DNA from: JAWKWA01 sp041397765
GTDB taxonomy: Bacteria > Pseudomonadota > Alphaproteobacteria > Rhizobiales > Hyphomicrobiaceae
Assembly: GCA_041397765.1 (NCBI GenBank)
Contig: JAWKWA010000026.1
Coordinates: forward strand, 1 to 61,847
Direction of reading: 5' to 3'
Length of the DNA: 61,847 nt
A program made the position numbers and the translations under genes. Under the pieces are notes generated by a model, which was given only the letters and a program-made list of their open reading frames with translations, was not told the origin of the DNA and made no database searches. Shown piece after piece: positions 54,533 to 61,847 of the stretch. Position 1 is the stretch's first letter; each line of letters begins with the position of its first letter.

Positions 54533-55641
54533 AGATATCGCGCATCACCGTCTGGCAGCTCGACCTGCCGCTGACGAAACCCTACTGGCTCTCGGGCGGG
54601 CGTTTGCGCTTCGACAGGCTCGATTCCACCTTCGTGCGCATCGATACCGACGCGGGCGTGTCCGGCTGGGGCGAGGGCTGCCCCTGGGGCCACACCTATC
54701 TGCCCGCGCACGGCCCCGGCATCCGTGCGGGGCTCGAGACGCTCGCCCCCCATCTTCTCGGCGCCGATCCGCTGGCGCTCGATGCGCTCAATCGCCTGAT
54801 GGACGTGCAGCTTCCCGGCCACCCTTACGTCAAGTCACCGGTCGACATGGCATGCTGGGACATTCTCGGCACCGTCGCCGGCCTGCCGCTTTGGCGCCTC
54901 CTCGGTGGCGCCGCTCCCGATCCCGTGCTGGTCAATTCCTCGATCTCGACCGGAACGCCCGACGAGATGATCGCGCTTATCGACGAGGCGCGTGCCAAGG
55001 GCTATCGCGTCCATTCCGCCAAGGTTGGCGGCATCGATCCTGATGCCGACATCGCCCGCATCGAGGCGATCAGCGCGGCCATGCGGCCCGGCGAGGACGT
55101 CACCTTCGACGTCAACCGTGCATGGACCGCGGCCATCGCCGTTCGTGTCCTCAATTCTGTCGCCGCGCGCAACTGGATCGAGCAACCCTGCGAGACGCTG
55201 GACGAATGTGCGCATGTCGCGCGCCGCGTGTCCCAGCCCATCATGCTCGACGAATGCCTGCACACATTCGCCGATCACCTTGCCGCCTGGCGCCTCGATG
55301 CCTGCGAGGGCGTGAAGGTGAAGCCCAACCGGATCGGCGGCCTGACAAAGGCGCGCCAGATCCGCGATCTGGGCGTGTCGCTCGGCTGGCGCATGCATAT
55401 CGAGGATCTCGGCGGCACCGCCCTCGCCGACACCGCTGCGATCCATCTGGCATCCTCGACACCCGAGCAGAACCGTCTCGCGACCTGGCTCTGCCACTAC
55501 CATCTCGCGGTCGATCCGGTGCCGGGCCAGGGCGCGCGCAACGTTGCCGGCGTCTGCCGGCCACCATCATTGCCGGGCCTCGGCGTCACGCCCGATGCCG
55601 ACATGCTGGGCGAGCCGGTCGCCGTCTACGGAAGAGCATGA
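54529..55641 (+). CDS. Mandelate racemase/MLE superfamily enzyme, betaine epimerase-like
   Basis: A GTG start overlaps the Rieske stop (GTGA) and gives VKISRITVWQLDLPLTKPYW, 370 residues. Enolase-superfamily metal ligands are Asp194 (FDVNRAW), Glu218 (IEQPCE) and Asp241 (MLDEC). Acid/base candidates are Lys165 (HSAKVGG) and Lys265 (VKVKPNRIGG), facing each other across the barrel. This Lys/Lys pair and its numbering are close to those known for 4-hydroxyproline betaine 2-epimerase HpbD. Epimerisation at C2 of a betaine or amino acid is the best guess. Alternatives are a dipeptide epimerase or a dehydratase. Confidence 0.85.
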   Translation: MKISRITVWQLDLPLTKPYWLSGGRLRFDRLDSTFVRIDTDAGVSGWGEGCPWGHTYLPAHGPGIRAGLETLAPHLLGADPLALDALNRLMDVQLPGHPYVKSPVDMACWDILGTVAGLPLWRLLGGAAPDPVLVNSSISTGTPDEMIALIDEARAKGYRVHSAKVGGIDPDADIARIEAISAAMRPGEDVTFDVNRAWTAAIAVRVLNSVAARNWIEQPCETLDECAHVARRVSQPIMLDECLHTFADHLAAWRLDACEGVKVKPNRIGGLTKARQIRDLGVSLGWRMHIEDLGGTALADTAAIHLASSTPEQNRLATWLCHYHLAVDPVPGQGARNVAGVCRPPSLPGLGVTPDADMLGEPVAVYGRA

Positions 55642-56747
55642 CCATGACCCTTCCCCCGACCATGCGCGCCGTCGTGCTGACCGGCCACGGCGGTCTCGAC
55701 AAGCTCGAATATCGCGAGGACTGGCCGACGCCGACGCCCGGTCCCGGCGAGGTCGTCGTCAGGGTCGGCGCCTGCGGCCTCAACAACACCGACGTCAACA
55801 CCCGCACCGCCTGGTACTCGAAGACGGTCAACGAGGGCATCACGACCCAAGCGGGGAGCGGCGGATTTGCCAAGGCCGACGCGGCGACCGGATCCTGGTC
55901 GAACACGCCACTCACCTTCCCGCGCATCCAGGGTGCCGACGTCGCCGGCCGCATCGCCGCCGTCGGCGAAGGCGTCGATTCCCGCCGCATCGGCGAGCGC
56001 GTCATGATCGACCCGTGGCTTCTCGGCCCCGGCGACTGGCTCGACCCGGCCAACGCGCCCTATTTCGGCTCGGAGTGCGATGGCGGATTTGCCGAGTATG
56101 CCAAGGTCCGCTCGGCCAATGCCTTGAGGATCGAGACCGATCTCACCGACGCCGAGCTTGCCACCTTCCCCTGTGCGGCCCAGACCGCCGAGAACCTCGT
56201 CGACCGGACAGCCTTGCGGCCGGGCGAGACCGTCGTCATCGCCGGCGCATCGGGTGGCGTCGGCACGGCCGCCATCCAGCTCTGCCGCCTGCGCGGCGCG
56301 CGCGTGATCGCCATCGCCTCGGGCTCGAAGGAGACCGTGCTGCGCGCGCTCGGCTGCGACCATGTGATCGATCGCCGGAGCGCCGAGCTCGCAGCGGAAA
56401 TTCGCACGGCGGCCGGCGGACCCCTCGACGTCGCGCTCGACGTCGTCGGCGGCGCCACCTTCATGGTGCTCGTCGATGCGCTGCGGCAGGGCGGTCGCTA
56501 TTCCGCGAGCGGTGCGATCTCGGGGCCCGACGTACGCTTCGATCTGCGCCAGCTCATCTACAAGGACCTGCGGCTCACCGGTGCGACGATCGCCCCGCCC
56601 GGCACTTTCGCGCGGCTGGTGAGGCTCATCGAGCGCGGCCAACTCCGCCCCATGCTCGCGCAGACCTTCGAACTGAAGGATCTGGCCCGCGCGCAGGAAG
56701 CCTTCATGCGCAAACAGCATGTCGGCAACATCGTCGTGACCATGTGA
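55638..56747 (+). CDS. MDR family oxidoreductase (zinc-independent quinone reductase-like)
   Basis: 369 residues. The catalytic GroES-like domain (VVVRVGACGLNNTDVNTR) precedes an insert (WYSKTVNEGITTQAGSG) and the Rossmann motif VVIAGASGGVGTAAIQLC. There is no structural-zinc Cys cluster. Its ATG overlaps the epimerase stop (ATGA). It is the last gene of the operon. The substrate could be an enone or enoyl compound formed downstream; it does not look like the YhdH/AcuI acryloyl-CoA reductase. A second ATG lies six bases on. Confidence 0.87.
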   Translation: MTMTLPPTMRAVVLTGHGGLDKLEYREDWPTPTPGPGEVVVRVGACGLNNTDVNTRTAWYSKTVNEGITTQAGSGGFAKADAATGSWSNTPLTFPRIQGADVAGRIAAVGEGVDSRRIGERVMIDPWLLGPGDWLDPANAPYFGSECDGGFAEYAKVRSANALRIETDLTDAELATFPCAAQTAENLVDRTALRPGETVVIAGASGGVGTAAIQLCRLRGARVIAIASGSKETVLRALGCDHVIDRRSAELAAEIRTAAGGPLDVALDVVGGATFMVLVDALRQGGRYSASGAISGPDVRFDLRQLIYKDLRLTGATIAPPGTFARLVRLIERGQLRPMLAQTFELKDLARAQEAFMRKQHVGNIVVTM

Positions 56748-57048
56748 CCCCTTTGCAATGCCCGGCGCCCCGTGGAGGAGGAGCGCCATCCGGACGGCCC
56801 ATCAGGGGCTCGGGCGACCTAACTCGATGCACCATGGCCAATCGAAGGACGAGCCGCGATAGGGCAATCTTGGGCATCGGTGGCTCGAGGCCTTGCGTCG
56901 GTGGTGCGCTTGTGCCATCACCCTGTTCGCTCGGATCGCCAACCATGGCGTTCGGGCAGGGTTCTGGGGTCGGCTGCGCCGTTCCTGCGTCGACAGCCCC
57001 TTGTGCTTCGAGCCGAAGCATCAGGAAACCCATGCGTTTCATGGTTTT
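56748..57048. other. Intergenic region before tRNA-Thr
   Basis: No gene is supported. Open frames on the minus strand run through the tRNA and are chance. The promoter of the tRNA must lie here; no clear -35/-10 pair stands out. Confidence 0.35.
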
Positions 57049-57123
57049 GCCGCCGTAGCTCAGGGGTAGAGCACACCCTTGGTAAGGGTGGGGTCGGAGG
57101 TTCAATTCCTCTCGGCGGCACCA
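57049..57123 (+). tRNA. tRNA-Thr (anticodon GGT)
   Basis: The acceptor stem GCCGCCG pairs with CGGCGGC. The anticodon arm is CACCC TTGGTAA GGGTG with anticodon GGT, reading ACC/ACT. GGTTCAATTCC is the T arm. The discriminator A is followed by an encoded CCA. T-run TTTTTT follows directly. Confidence 0.95.
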
Positions 57124-57129
57124 TTTTTT

Positions 57130-57543
57130 GATCTCGCGCCGGGCTCGCTGCGCGCGCCCGGCTCCGATGGGGCGGCGCTCGCGCCGGGTCGCCATGTTCC
57201 TGCCGCCTGCGGCGGTTTCTCGTCTTGATCTCGCGCCGGGGCTCGCTGCGCGCCCGGCTCCGATGGGGCGGCGCTCGCGCCGGGTCGCCTTGCTCCCCGG
57301 CCGCGTTTCTCGTCTTGATCTCGCGCCGCGGCTCGCTGCGCGCCCGGCTCCGATGGGGCGGCGCTCGCGCCGGGTCGCCTTGCTCCCTACCGCCTGCGGC
57401 GGTTTCTCGTTTTGATCTCGCGCCGGGGCTCGCTGCGCGCGCCCGGCTCCGATGGGGCGGCGCTCGCGCCGGGTCGCCTTGCTCCCTGACCGCCTGCGGC
57501 GGTTTCTCGTCTTGATCTCGCGCCGGGGCTCGCTGCGCGCCCG
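57130..57543 (+). repeat. Tandem array of about 95-bp GC-rich units, 4.3 copies
   Basis: Units start GATCTCGCGCCGGGGCTCGC at 57130, 57227, 57317, 57414 and 57514 (the last partial), each continuing with CCGGCTCCGATGGGGCGGCG and CCGCCTGCGGCGGTTTCTCG. Unit lengths are 90-100 bp with small indels. It starts seven bases after tRNA-Thr. The CCGCCTGCGGCGG core is a small hairpin. 57544-57698 up to the next gene holds nothing recognisable. Confidence 0.9.
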
Positions 57544-57698
57544 GCCGCTACCTTCCGTGGACGGCCTCCCGCCATGATTCTGCGAGAGGATTGATCCGCA
57601 GCGCCGTTGCGGCGTTATCCTGCAGGATGCGGTCCGGCAACGGAGCCGGCTCCGGGCGCGGCCGTCGCCCGCCCGATCGGCAACAGGACGACCTCGAC

Positions 57699-58799
57699 AT
57701 GTTCAAGCACGGATCGATCAGGCTCTTCGACGTCGCGGGCACTGCGGTCAGGATCCACCTGACCTTCTTTCTGCTGCTCGCCTGGATCGCGGCCATCAAC
57801 TGGACCGAGGGCGGCGCTCGTCAGGCCCTATCCGGCGTCGTCTTCATCCTCGTGCTGTTCGTCTGCGTGGTGCTGCACGAGTTCGGCCACATCACCATGG
57901 CGAGGCGCTTCGGCATCAGAACGCCCGATGTGACACTCTTGCCGATCGGCGGCGTCGCCGCCATGGAGCGGATGCCGGAGAAACCGGGTCAGGAGATCCT
58001 CGTCGCGCTGGCCGGACCGGCCGTGAACCTCGTGATCGCAGCCGTCCTGCTGCTCGTCATCGGACCCGGCATCGATCTCCACTCGCTCACCCAGATCGAC
58101 CGCTCGCAGCCCGATCTCCTGAAGCAGGTGGCGCTGGCGAACATCGTGCTGTTCGTCTTCAACCTCATCCCGGCCTTCCCGATGGATGGCGGACGCGTGT
58201 TGCGAGCGCTGCTCGCCTTCGGGATGGGCCGCACCAAAGCCACCCGCATCGCCGCCAATATCGGTCAGATGCTCGCCATCCTGTTCGGCGTGCTCGGCTT
58301 CATGGGCAATCCGTTTCTCATTCTCATCGCCATCTTCATCTTCCTCGCCGCCGGCGGCGAGGCCGGTGCCGTCGAGATGCACGACCTGACGCGCGGCCAC
58401 AAGGTCCGCGAGGCGATGATCGACCGGTTCGAGACCCTGCCGACCTCCGCCGACGCCGCCGCGGCAGCCGACCTGCTCCTGCGCACAACACAGCAGGAAT
58501 TCCCGGTCGTCGACGGCGCCGGCACGCTGCGCGGCGTGCTCGTGCGCGAGCAGCTCGTCGAGGCGCTGAAGAACGGCGGCGGCGGCACACCGGTTCTCGA
58601 CGTGATGACCAAGGACATTCCGAGCGTCGCCGCCGACAGCCCGCTCGAGCCGATTCTCGAGATGCTGCAGCCGGGGCGCGCGCCCGTCGTCGCGGTGCAC
58701 GACGGTGCCAGGCGATTCATCGGCTACGTGAATTTCCAGAACATGTCCGAGTTCCTGATGATCCGCTCGGCAGCGGCGAAGGCGGACGGGCGCTACTGA
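57699..58799 (+). CDS. Site-2 protease family (M50) with CBS domains
   Basis: An intramembrane zinc metalloprotease. From the ATG at 57699 (MFKHGSIRLFDVAGTAVRIH) there are about six membrane segments. The zinc motif HEFGH gives His60, Glu61 and His64; the third ligand is Asp163 in NLIPAFPMDGGR. Two CBS domains follow (HKVREAMIDRFETLPTSADA and VLDVMTKDIPSVAADSPLEP), likely sensing adenosine nucleotides. 366 residues. No anti-sigma factor gene is adjacent, so the substrate is open. Confidence 0.92.
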   Translation: MFKHGSIRLFDVAGTAVRIHLTFFLLLAWIAAINWTEGGARQALSGVVFILVLFVCVVLHEFGHITMARRFGIRTPDVTLLPIGGVAAMERMPEKPGQEILVALAGPAVNLVIAAVLLLVIGPGIDLHSLTQIDRSQPDLLKQVALANIVLFVFNLIPAFPMDGGRVLRALLAFGMGRTKATRIAANIGQMLAILFGVLGFMGNPFLILIAIFIFLAAGGEAGAVEMHDLTRGHKVREAMIDRFETLPTSADAAAAADLLLRTTQQEFPVVDGAGTLRGVLVREQLVEALKNGGGGTPVLDVMTKDIPSVAADSPLEPILEMLQPGRAPVVAVHDGARRFIGYVNFQNMSEFLMIRSAAAKADGRY

Positions 58800-59194
58800 C
58801 CGCTGCGCGCGGGATCTCTCGCCTCGCGACGATGTCCCGGCAGCAGGCTATGGAAGAGGTAGTCCGTCAAGGCCTGCAGAACGACCGGGCGGGGAACCTC
58901 ATGGATGGTGTCGGCCTCGTCGATCGTGCTCCATTCGTGGAGCGCCATCATCAAGAGCGAGCCTTCGAGGCGCCCCTCGCGGACGTGGCGGGCGAGATGG
59001 TCGGGCGGGTCGTAGGGAATGATGATGGCGCCGTTCGGCAGTATGGTGCGGACCTGGCGCTGGCAGTGGAGACAATCCTCGGGCCGTGGATCGGGGAAGA
59101 CCGCGCAAGCTCGCACCCGTTCGATGAATTCCTCGACCTGCGCCGGCGTCACGGCGAGCCGCTTCGGCAGCACCGCATACTTCCAGATCCACAT
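58793..59194 (-). CDS. Unknown protein with a CxxC motif
   Basis: From the ATG at 59194 (MWIWKYAVLPKRLAVTPAQV) the protein has 133 residues, a CLHCQRQ motif that could bind metal or form a disulfide, and PNGAIIIPYDPPDHLARHVR. No family is recognised. It converges with the M50 gene and overlaps its end by seven bases. A longer start at 59248 is possible but less likely. Confidence 0.5.
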   Translation of the reverse strand: MWIWKYAVLPKRLAVTPAQVEEFIERVRACAVFPDPRPEDCLHCQRQVRTILPNGAIIIPYDPPDHLARHVREGRLEGSLLMMALHEWSTIDEADTIHEVPRPVVLQALTDYLFHSLLPGHRREARDPARSGQ

Positions 59195-59431
59195 CCGCAC
59201 ACCCCGCACCTGTGACCGATCGATCGCCGTCCCGCCATGCGACTGCATCTGTCCGCGTCATGGCCGGACATCTGCATTCGGCGAGCCGCTTGCCGTCCCC
59301 TTCCTCGAAGGACGGTCCTCGTCGTTGATCACCTTATCGGCCTCATCCGGCAAAGTGATGGCGTAGCCGCGATCCCTCGCGCGAAGCGGCCAAATCTGCC
59401 GGGCGCGTATCGCCGGCAGAGGCGGGCGCGC

Positions 59432-61447
59432 TCAGTGGCCGGCGATACGCGGCCGGCCCGACGCGGTGGCGGTGACGAGCGCCTCGACGAACATGGTGAG
59501 GTCGCCGACCTTGGCCGTCCGCTCCTCGCGGGCGATGTCGACCGTGATGTCGTCGGCGCCCGCTGCCACCGCGTCGGCACGCACCTGGGCGACGAGTTCG
59601 GCCTCGACGGCGGCGAGCGCTGCTGCGAGATCGCCATGATCGCTCGGCTCCAGCGTGTGGGCGCGGAAGATGCCCTCGCGCGGCGCCGAGACGCGCGTGC
59701 TCGCCTGGGTGCGCACCCGGCCGACGACGGCGCCGACCGCATTCGCAACGCCGGCATGCTCCGAGATCAGCGCCTCGGTGCCGAGCCGGCGCGCGATCTC
59801 GGGGTAGTAGGTCGATGCCGAGGCGCCGAGGCCGATCAGCGGCAGGCCGAGGCCGATGCCAAGGCGCAGCGCGCCATGGTGGCCATCGAGCGGCGCGACA
59901 CGCATCAGCGCCTCGACGAGGCCGGCGTCGACGATACCGTCCTCGCGGATCGCGGCGGCCAGCAGAACCTCGGCCGAGCGGGCGTGCAGCGCCTCGATGA
60001 CCGCGCGGCTGACCGCTGCGGCCGGATCCTCAGAGGTCTCGAAATGACTGCGCAGATCGCGGTGGCGGGCGAGCAGCGTGGCCCCCTTCAGAGCCGCATC
60101 GCGCCGCCAGTCCGCCTGCAGGCCGAGCACATGAGCGGCGTCGGAGGGCGTGAAGCCCGACATGACGATGAGACCGCGCGCGACGAGACGGCCGAGCGAG
60201 CGCTTCTGCGCGCGATCGCCCGCAAGCTCGCCGACCGGACGCGGCCTGTCGCCAATCCGCGCGAGCAGCGCCGCCTCCTCCCCGCTCAGACCCTCGCGCT
60301 CTGCCGATCCGCGCCGCAGCGGCAGCGCGAACTGGCCATCGTGCTCGAGGCGGCTGTCGCGCTTCAATTGCCGCTCGAGGATGTCGAGCACGAGGTCGCC
60401 GTGACTGGCGGCGAGCAGGCTGAGGGGCACGACGCGACGCGGCCCGAGGCGCAGGGCGGCGGTGGATGCGGCATGAAGCGGCGTCACCTCGCTGTCGCCG
60501 CCGAGCCCGTGCGTATGCACCGCGACCGCCTCGACCATGGTGCGGAAGCCGCCGACCAGCGCCCCCTCGGGATCGAGCTGGGGACGGCCGCCGCGCAGCA
60601 CCGCGATGTCGGTCGTCGTGCCGCCGATGTCGGAGACGATGGCGTCGTCGCGGCCGATCAGATGCGCGGCACCGACGACGCTTGCGGCAGGACCCGAGAG
60701 GATGGTCTCGATCGGCCGGTTGCGGGCGAAGGCGGCGGAGATCAAGGCCCCGTCGCCCCGGACCAGCATCAGCGGCGCGGCGATGCCATACCGGGCGAGG
60801 ATGCCCTCGGCTGCACGGATGAGGTCGTCGATGATGGCGATCAGCCGCGCGTTGAGGACCGAGGTGACGGCCCGCTTGGGACCGTTCAGCTTGGCCGTCA
60901 GCTCGTGGCCGCAGGTGACGGGCAATCCCGTCTCGGCGGCGATGAGGGCCCGCGCGGCAAGCTCGTGCGCATGGTTCACCACGCCGAACTTGGCGACGAC
61001 GGCGAATGCGGAGACCGTCTCGCGGACGGCGGCGACCTCGCCACGCAGGCGCGCAAGATCGAGATCGCCGCGCGGGACGCCGAAGGAATCGTGGCCGCCC
61101 GTCATGCGGATGATCGGGTCCTCGCCGAGCGCTTCCTTCAGGCCGGCGCGCGTCTCGTCGTCGGCATCGAAGCCGATGAAGACGAGCGCGACACGGCGCC
61201 CCTTGCCCTCGACCGTCGCATTGGTGGCGAGCGTCGTCGACATCGAGACGAGGGCGATGTCCTTGGGCGCGACGACGCTTCCCGCGAGAGCCTTGCCGAT
61301 CGCACCGTCGATGCCGATCTCGAGCTGGTGGTGGGTGGTCAGCGATTTCGCCTTGGCGAGGATGCGGCGCGGCGCATCGGCCGCCTCGTCATAAAGCACC
61401 GCGTCGGTGTAGGTGCCGCCGGTATCGATGCCGAGCAGAATGGCCAT
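59432..61447 (-). CDS. Hydantoinase/oxoprolinase A-type subunit
   Basis: 671 residues of the HyuA/OplA-type ATP-grasping actin-like fold: the N-terminal phosphate loop LGIDTGGTYTDAVLYD, SMSTTLATNATVEGKG, and the second ATPase loop IVSDIGGTTTDIAVLRGG, followed by YYPEIARRLG and related segments. These subunits cleave hydantoins, 5-oxoproline or similar ureides with ATP, usually with a HyuB partner. No HyuB gene is adjacent in the window, so it may be elsewhere, or this may be a stand-alone homologue. The gap downstream (59195-59431) shows nothing else. Confidence 0.88.
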   Translation of the reverse strand: MAILLGIDTGGTYTDAVLYDEAADAPRRILAKAKSLTTHHQLEIGIDGAIGKALAGSVVAPKDIALVSMSTTLATNATVEGKGRRVALVFIGFDADDETRAGLKEALGEDPIIRMTGGHDSFGVPRGDLDLARLRGEVAAVRETVSAFAVVAKFGVVNHAHELAARALIAAETGLPVTCGHELTAKLNGPKRAVTSVLNARLIAIIDDLIRAAEGILARYGIAAPLMLVRGDGALISAAFARNRPIETILSGPAASVVGAAHLIGRDDAIVSDIGGTTTDIAVLRGGRPQLDPEGALVGGFRTMVEAVAVHTHGLGGDSEVTPLHAASTAALRLGPRRVVPLSLLAASHGDLVLDILERQLKRDSRLEHDGQFALPLRRGSAEREGLSGEEAALLARIGDRPRPVGELAGDRAQKRSLGRLVARGLIVMSGFTPSDAAHVLGLQADWRRDAALKGATLLARHRDLRSHFETSEDPAAAVSRAVIEALHARSAEVLLAAAIREDGIVDAGLVEALMRVAPLDGHHGALRLGIGLGLPLIGLGASASTYYPEIARRLGTEALISEHAGVANAVGAVVGRVRTQASTRVSAPREGIFRAHTLEPSDHGDLAAALAAVEAELVAQVRADAVAAGADDITVDIAREERTAKVGDLTMFVEALVTATASGRPRIAGH

Positions 61448-61529
61448 GAGGTCTCGCCGAGGCTGTTGTCATTGAGGCGGGGGCGCCTGGACCGGGGCAG
61501 GTGGCCTGCGGGTTCGGGCCACGACGCTC

Positions 61530-61770
61530 TTAGAGCATGTCCGGCAGGGATGGAACGAGCTTGACGATGTCGAACATGGCCGAGCTCGCTGTTCGAGAGG
61601 CTGATACCAGCGAGCGGAAGTCAGGACTGTCGCGAGGTGGCATGCGCGCGGGGTTGGTGGGGCGGCCGCGCGCAAACAAAATATGCGCGCGGGGTTGGCG
61701 GGGCGGCCGCGCGCAAACGAAGGAGATACCGGCGCGCATCCAACGGGATCACGGGTCGAAGCTCATGCGC
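61530..61770 (-). repeat. Dispersed repeat family B, inverted copy with two 41-bp units
   Basis: TTAGAGCATGTCCGGCAGGG at 61530 is the short motif also seen near 1330 and 24270. Then GATACCAGCGAGCGGAAGTC, two 41-bp units starting 61642 and 61683 (ATGCGCGCGGGGTTGG...), and GGAGATACCGGCGCGCATCC follow, the reverse complement of the order at 37594-37779. It fills the gap between hyuA and the partial gene at the edge. Confidence 0.85.
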
Positions 61771-61782
61771 GCGGGTATTCAG

Positions 61783-61847
61783 TCACGCCGCGCCCTTGGC
61801 GGCGGTGCTATCGCTCGCGGGATCGTCGGGGGCGGGGTCGGGATCGG
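61783..61847 (-). CDS. C-terminal end of a gene cut by the window edge
   Basis: On the minus strand an open frame enters from the window edge and ends DPAPDDPASDSTAAKGAA with TGA at 61783. The Asp/Pro/Ala-rich tail looks like a disordered C-terminus. Nothing more can be said. Confidence 0.35.
   Translation of the reverse strand, partial: DPDPAPDDPASDSTAAKGAA

Noticed and set aside
55638..56747. Last operon gene as acryloyl-CoA reductase AcuI, which would fit a DMSP pathway
   Set aside because: It lacks the compact YhdH/AcuI sequence pattern and has an extra insert in the GroES-like domain; it looks like a general MDR quinone reductase.
59237..61564. A 775-codon plus-strand frame opposite hyuA
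   Set aside because: Antisense shadow of the hydantoinase gene with His/Arg/Asp-rich translation and no motif.
61642..61722. Two 41-bp units considered as a CRISPR-like repeat
   Set aside because: The copies are directly adjacent with no spacer, and the element is dispersed at other loci.

Overview
The window is GC-rich DNA of an alphaproteobacterium, most likely of the order Hyphomicrobiales (Rhizobiales). The evidence is a Ros/MucR regulator, a UbiK-YbjN-proC group, rpiA close to gor, and several dispersed palindromic repeats of the kind common in that order. No gene in the window fixes the genus.

Layout. 0-9 kb holds an unknown membrane-anchored protein, a SCO1-type copper chaperone with a small membrane protein, a TetR-adaptor-RND efflux operon with a visible operator, and two unknown proteins. 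9-17.5 kb holds central and redox metabolism: gph, a phytanoyl-CoA-dioxygenase-like enzyme, a succinate-semialdehyde dehydrogenase, an M19 dipeptidase, rpiA, gor, a short-chain dehydrogenase and a sugar-phosphate transferase. 17.8-19.9 kb is a visibly AT-richer island carrying a heavily frameshifted GHKL ATPase with a C-terminal nuclease-like motif. 20.4-31.5 kb holds a metallo-hydrolase, ubiK, ybjN, proC, an RTX protein, a TetR regulator, csaA, an M23 peptidase and mucR, separated by repeat elements. 31.5-42.9 kb holds a Rad50/Mre11-like pair, a two-component system beside an EF-hand protein, cytochrome b561 and a TPR protein. 43-47.7 kb holds an amidohydrolase, two adjacent 2OG-Fe(II) oxygenases and hemN with an FNR/FixK box.

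The most interesting functional unit is 47.9-56.7 kb. A LysR regulator is divergent from six tightly packed, mostly overlapping genes: two Rieske oxygenases with a bridging-Glu motif, an M24 protein with the metal and catalytic spacing of the DMSP lyase DddP, a trimethylamine-dehydrogenase-like flavoprotein, an epimerase-like enolase-superfamily enzyme with a Lys/Lys pair, and an MDR oxidoreductase. This resembles proline-betaine or glycine-betaine demethylation pathways, but with an extra M24 enzyme and without a reductase or transporter. The rest of the window holds tRNA-Thr, a tandem repeat array, an M50 protease with CBS domains and a hydantoinase A subunit.

A second theme is damage. rpiA, the SDR, the sugar transferase, the GHKL ATPase and the hemN N-terminus all carry one-base frameshifts, and the flavoprotein has a compensated pair. 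The clustering, and the presence of housekeeping genes among the victims, makes indel errors in the sequence at least as likely as true gene decay. Short dispersed repeats occupy most of the larger gaps, often directly at gene 3' ends.
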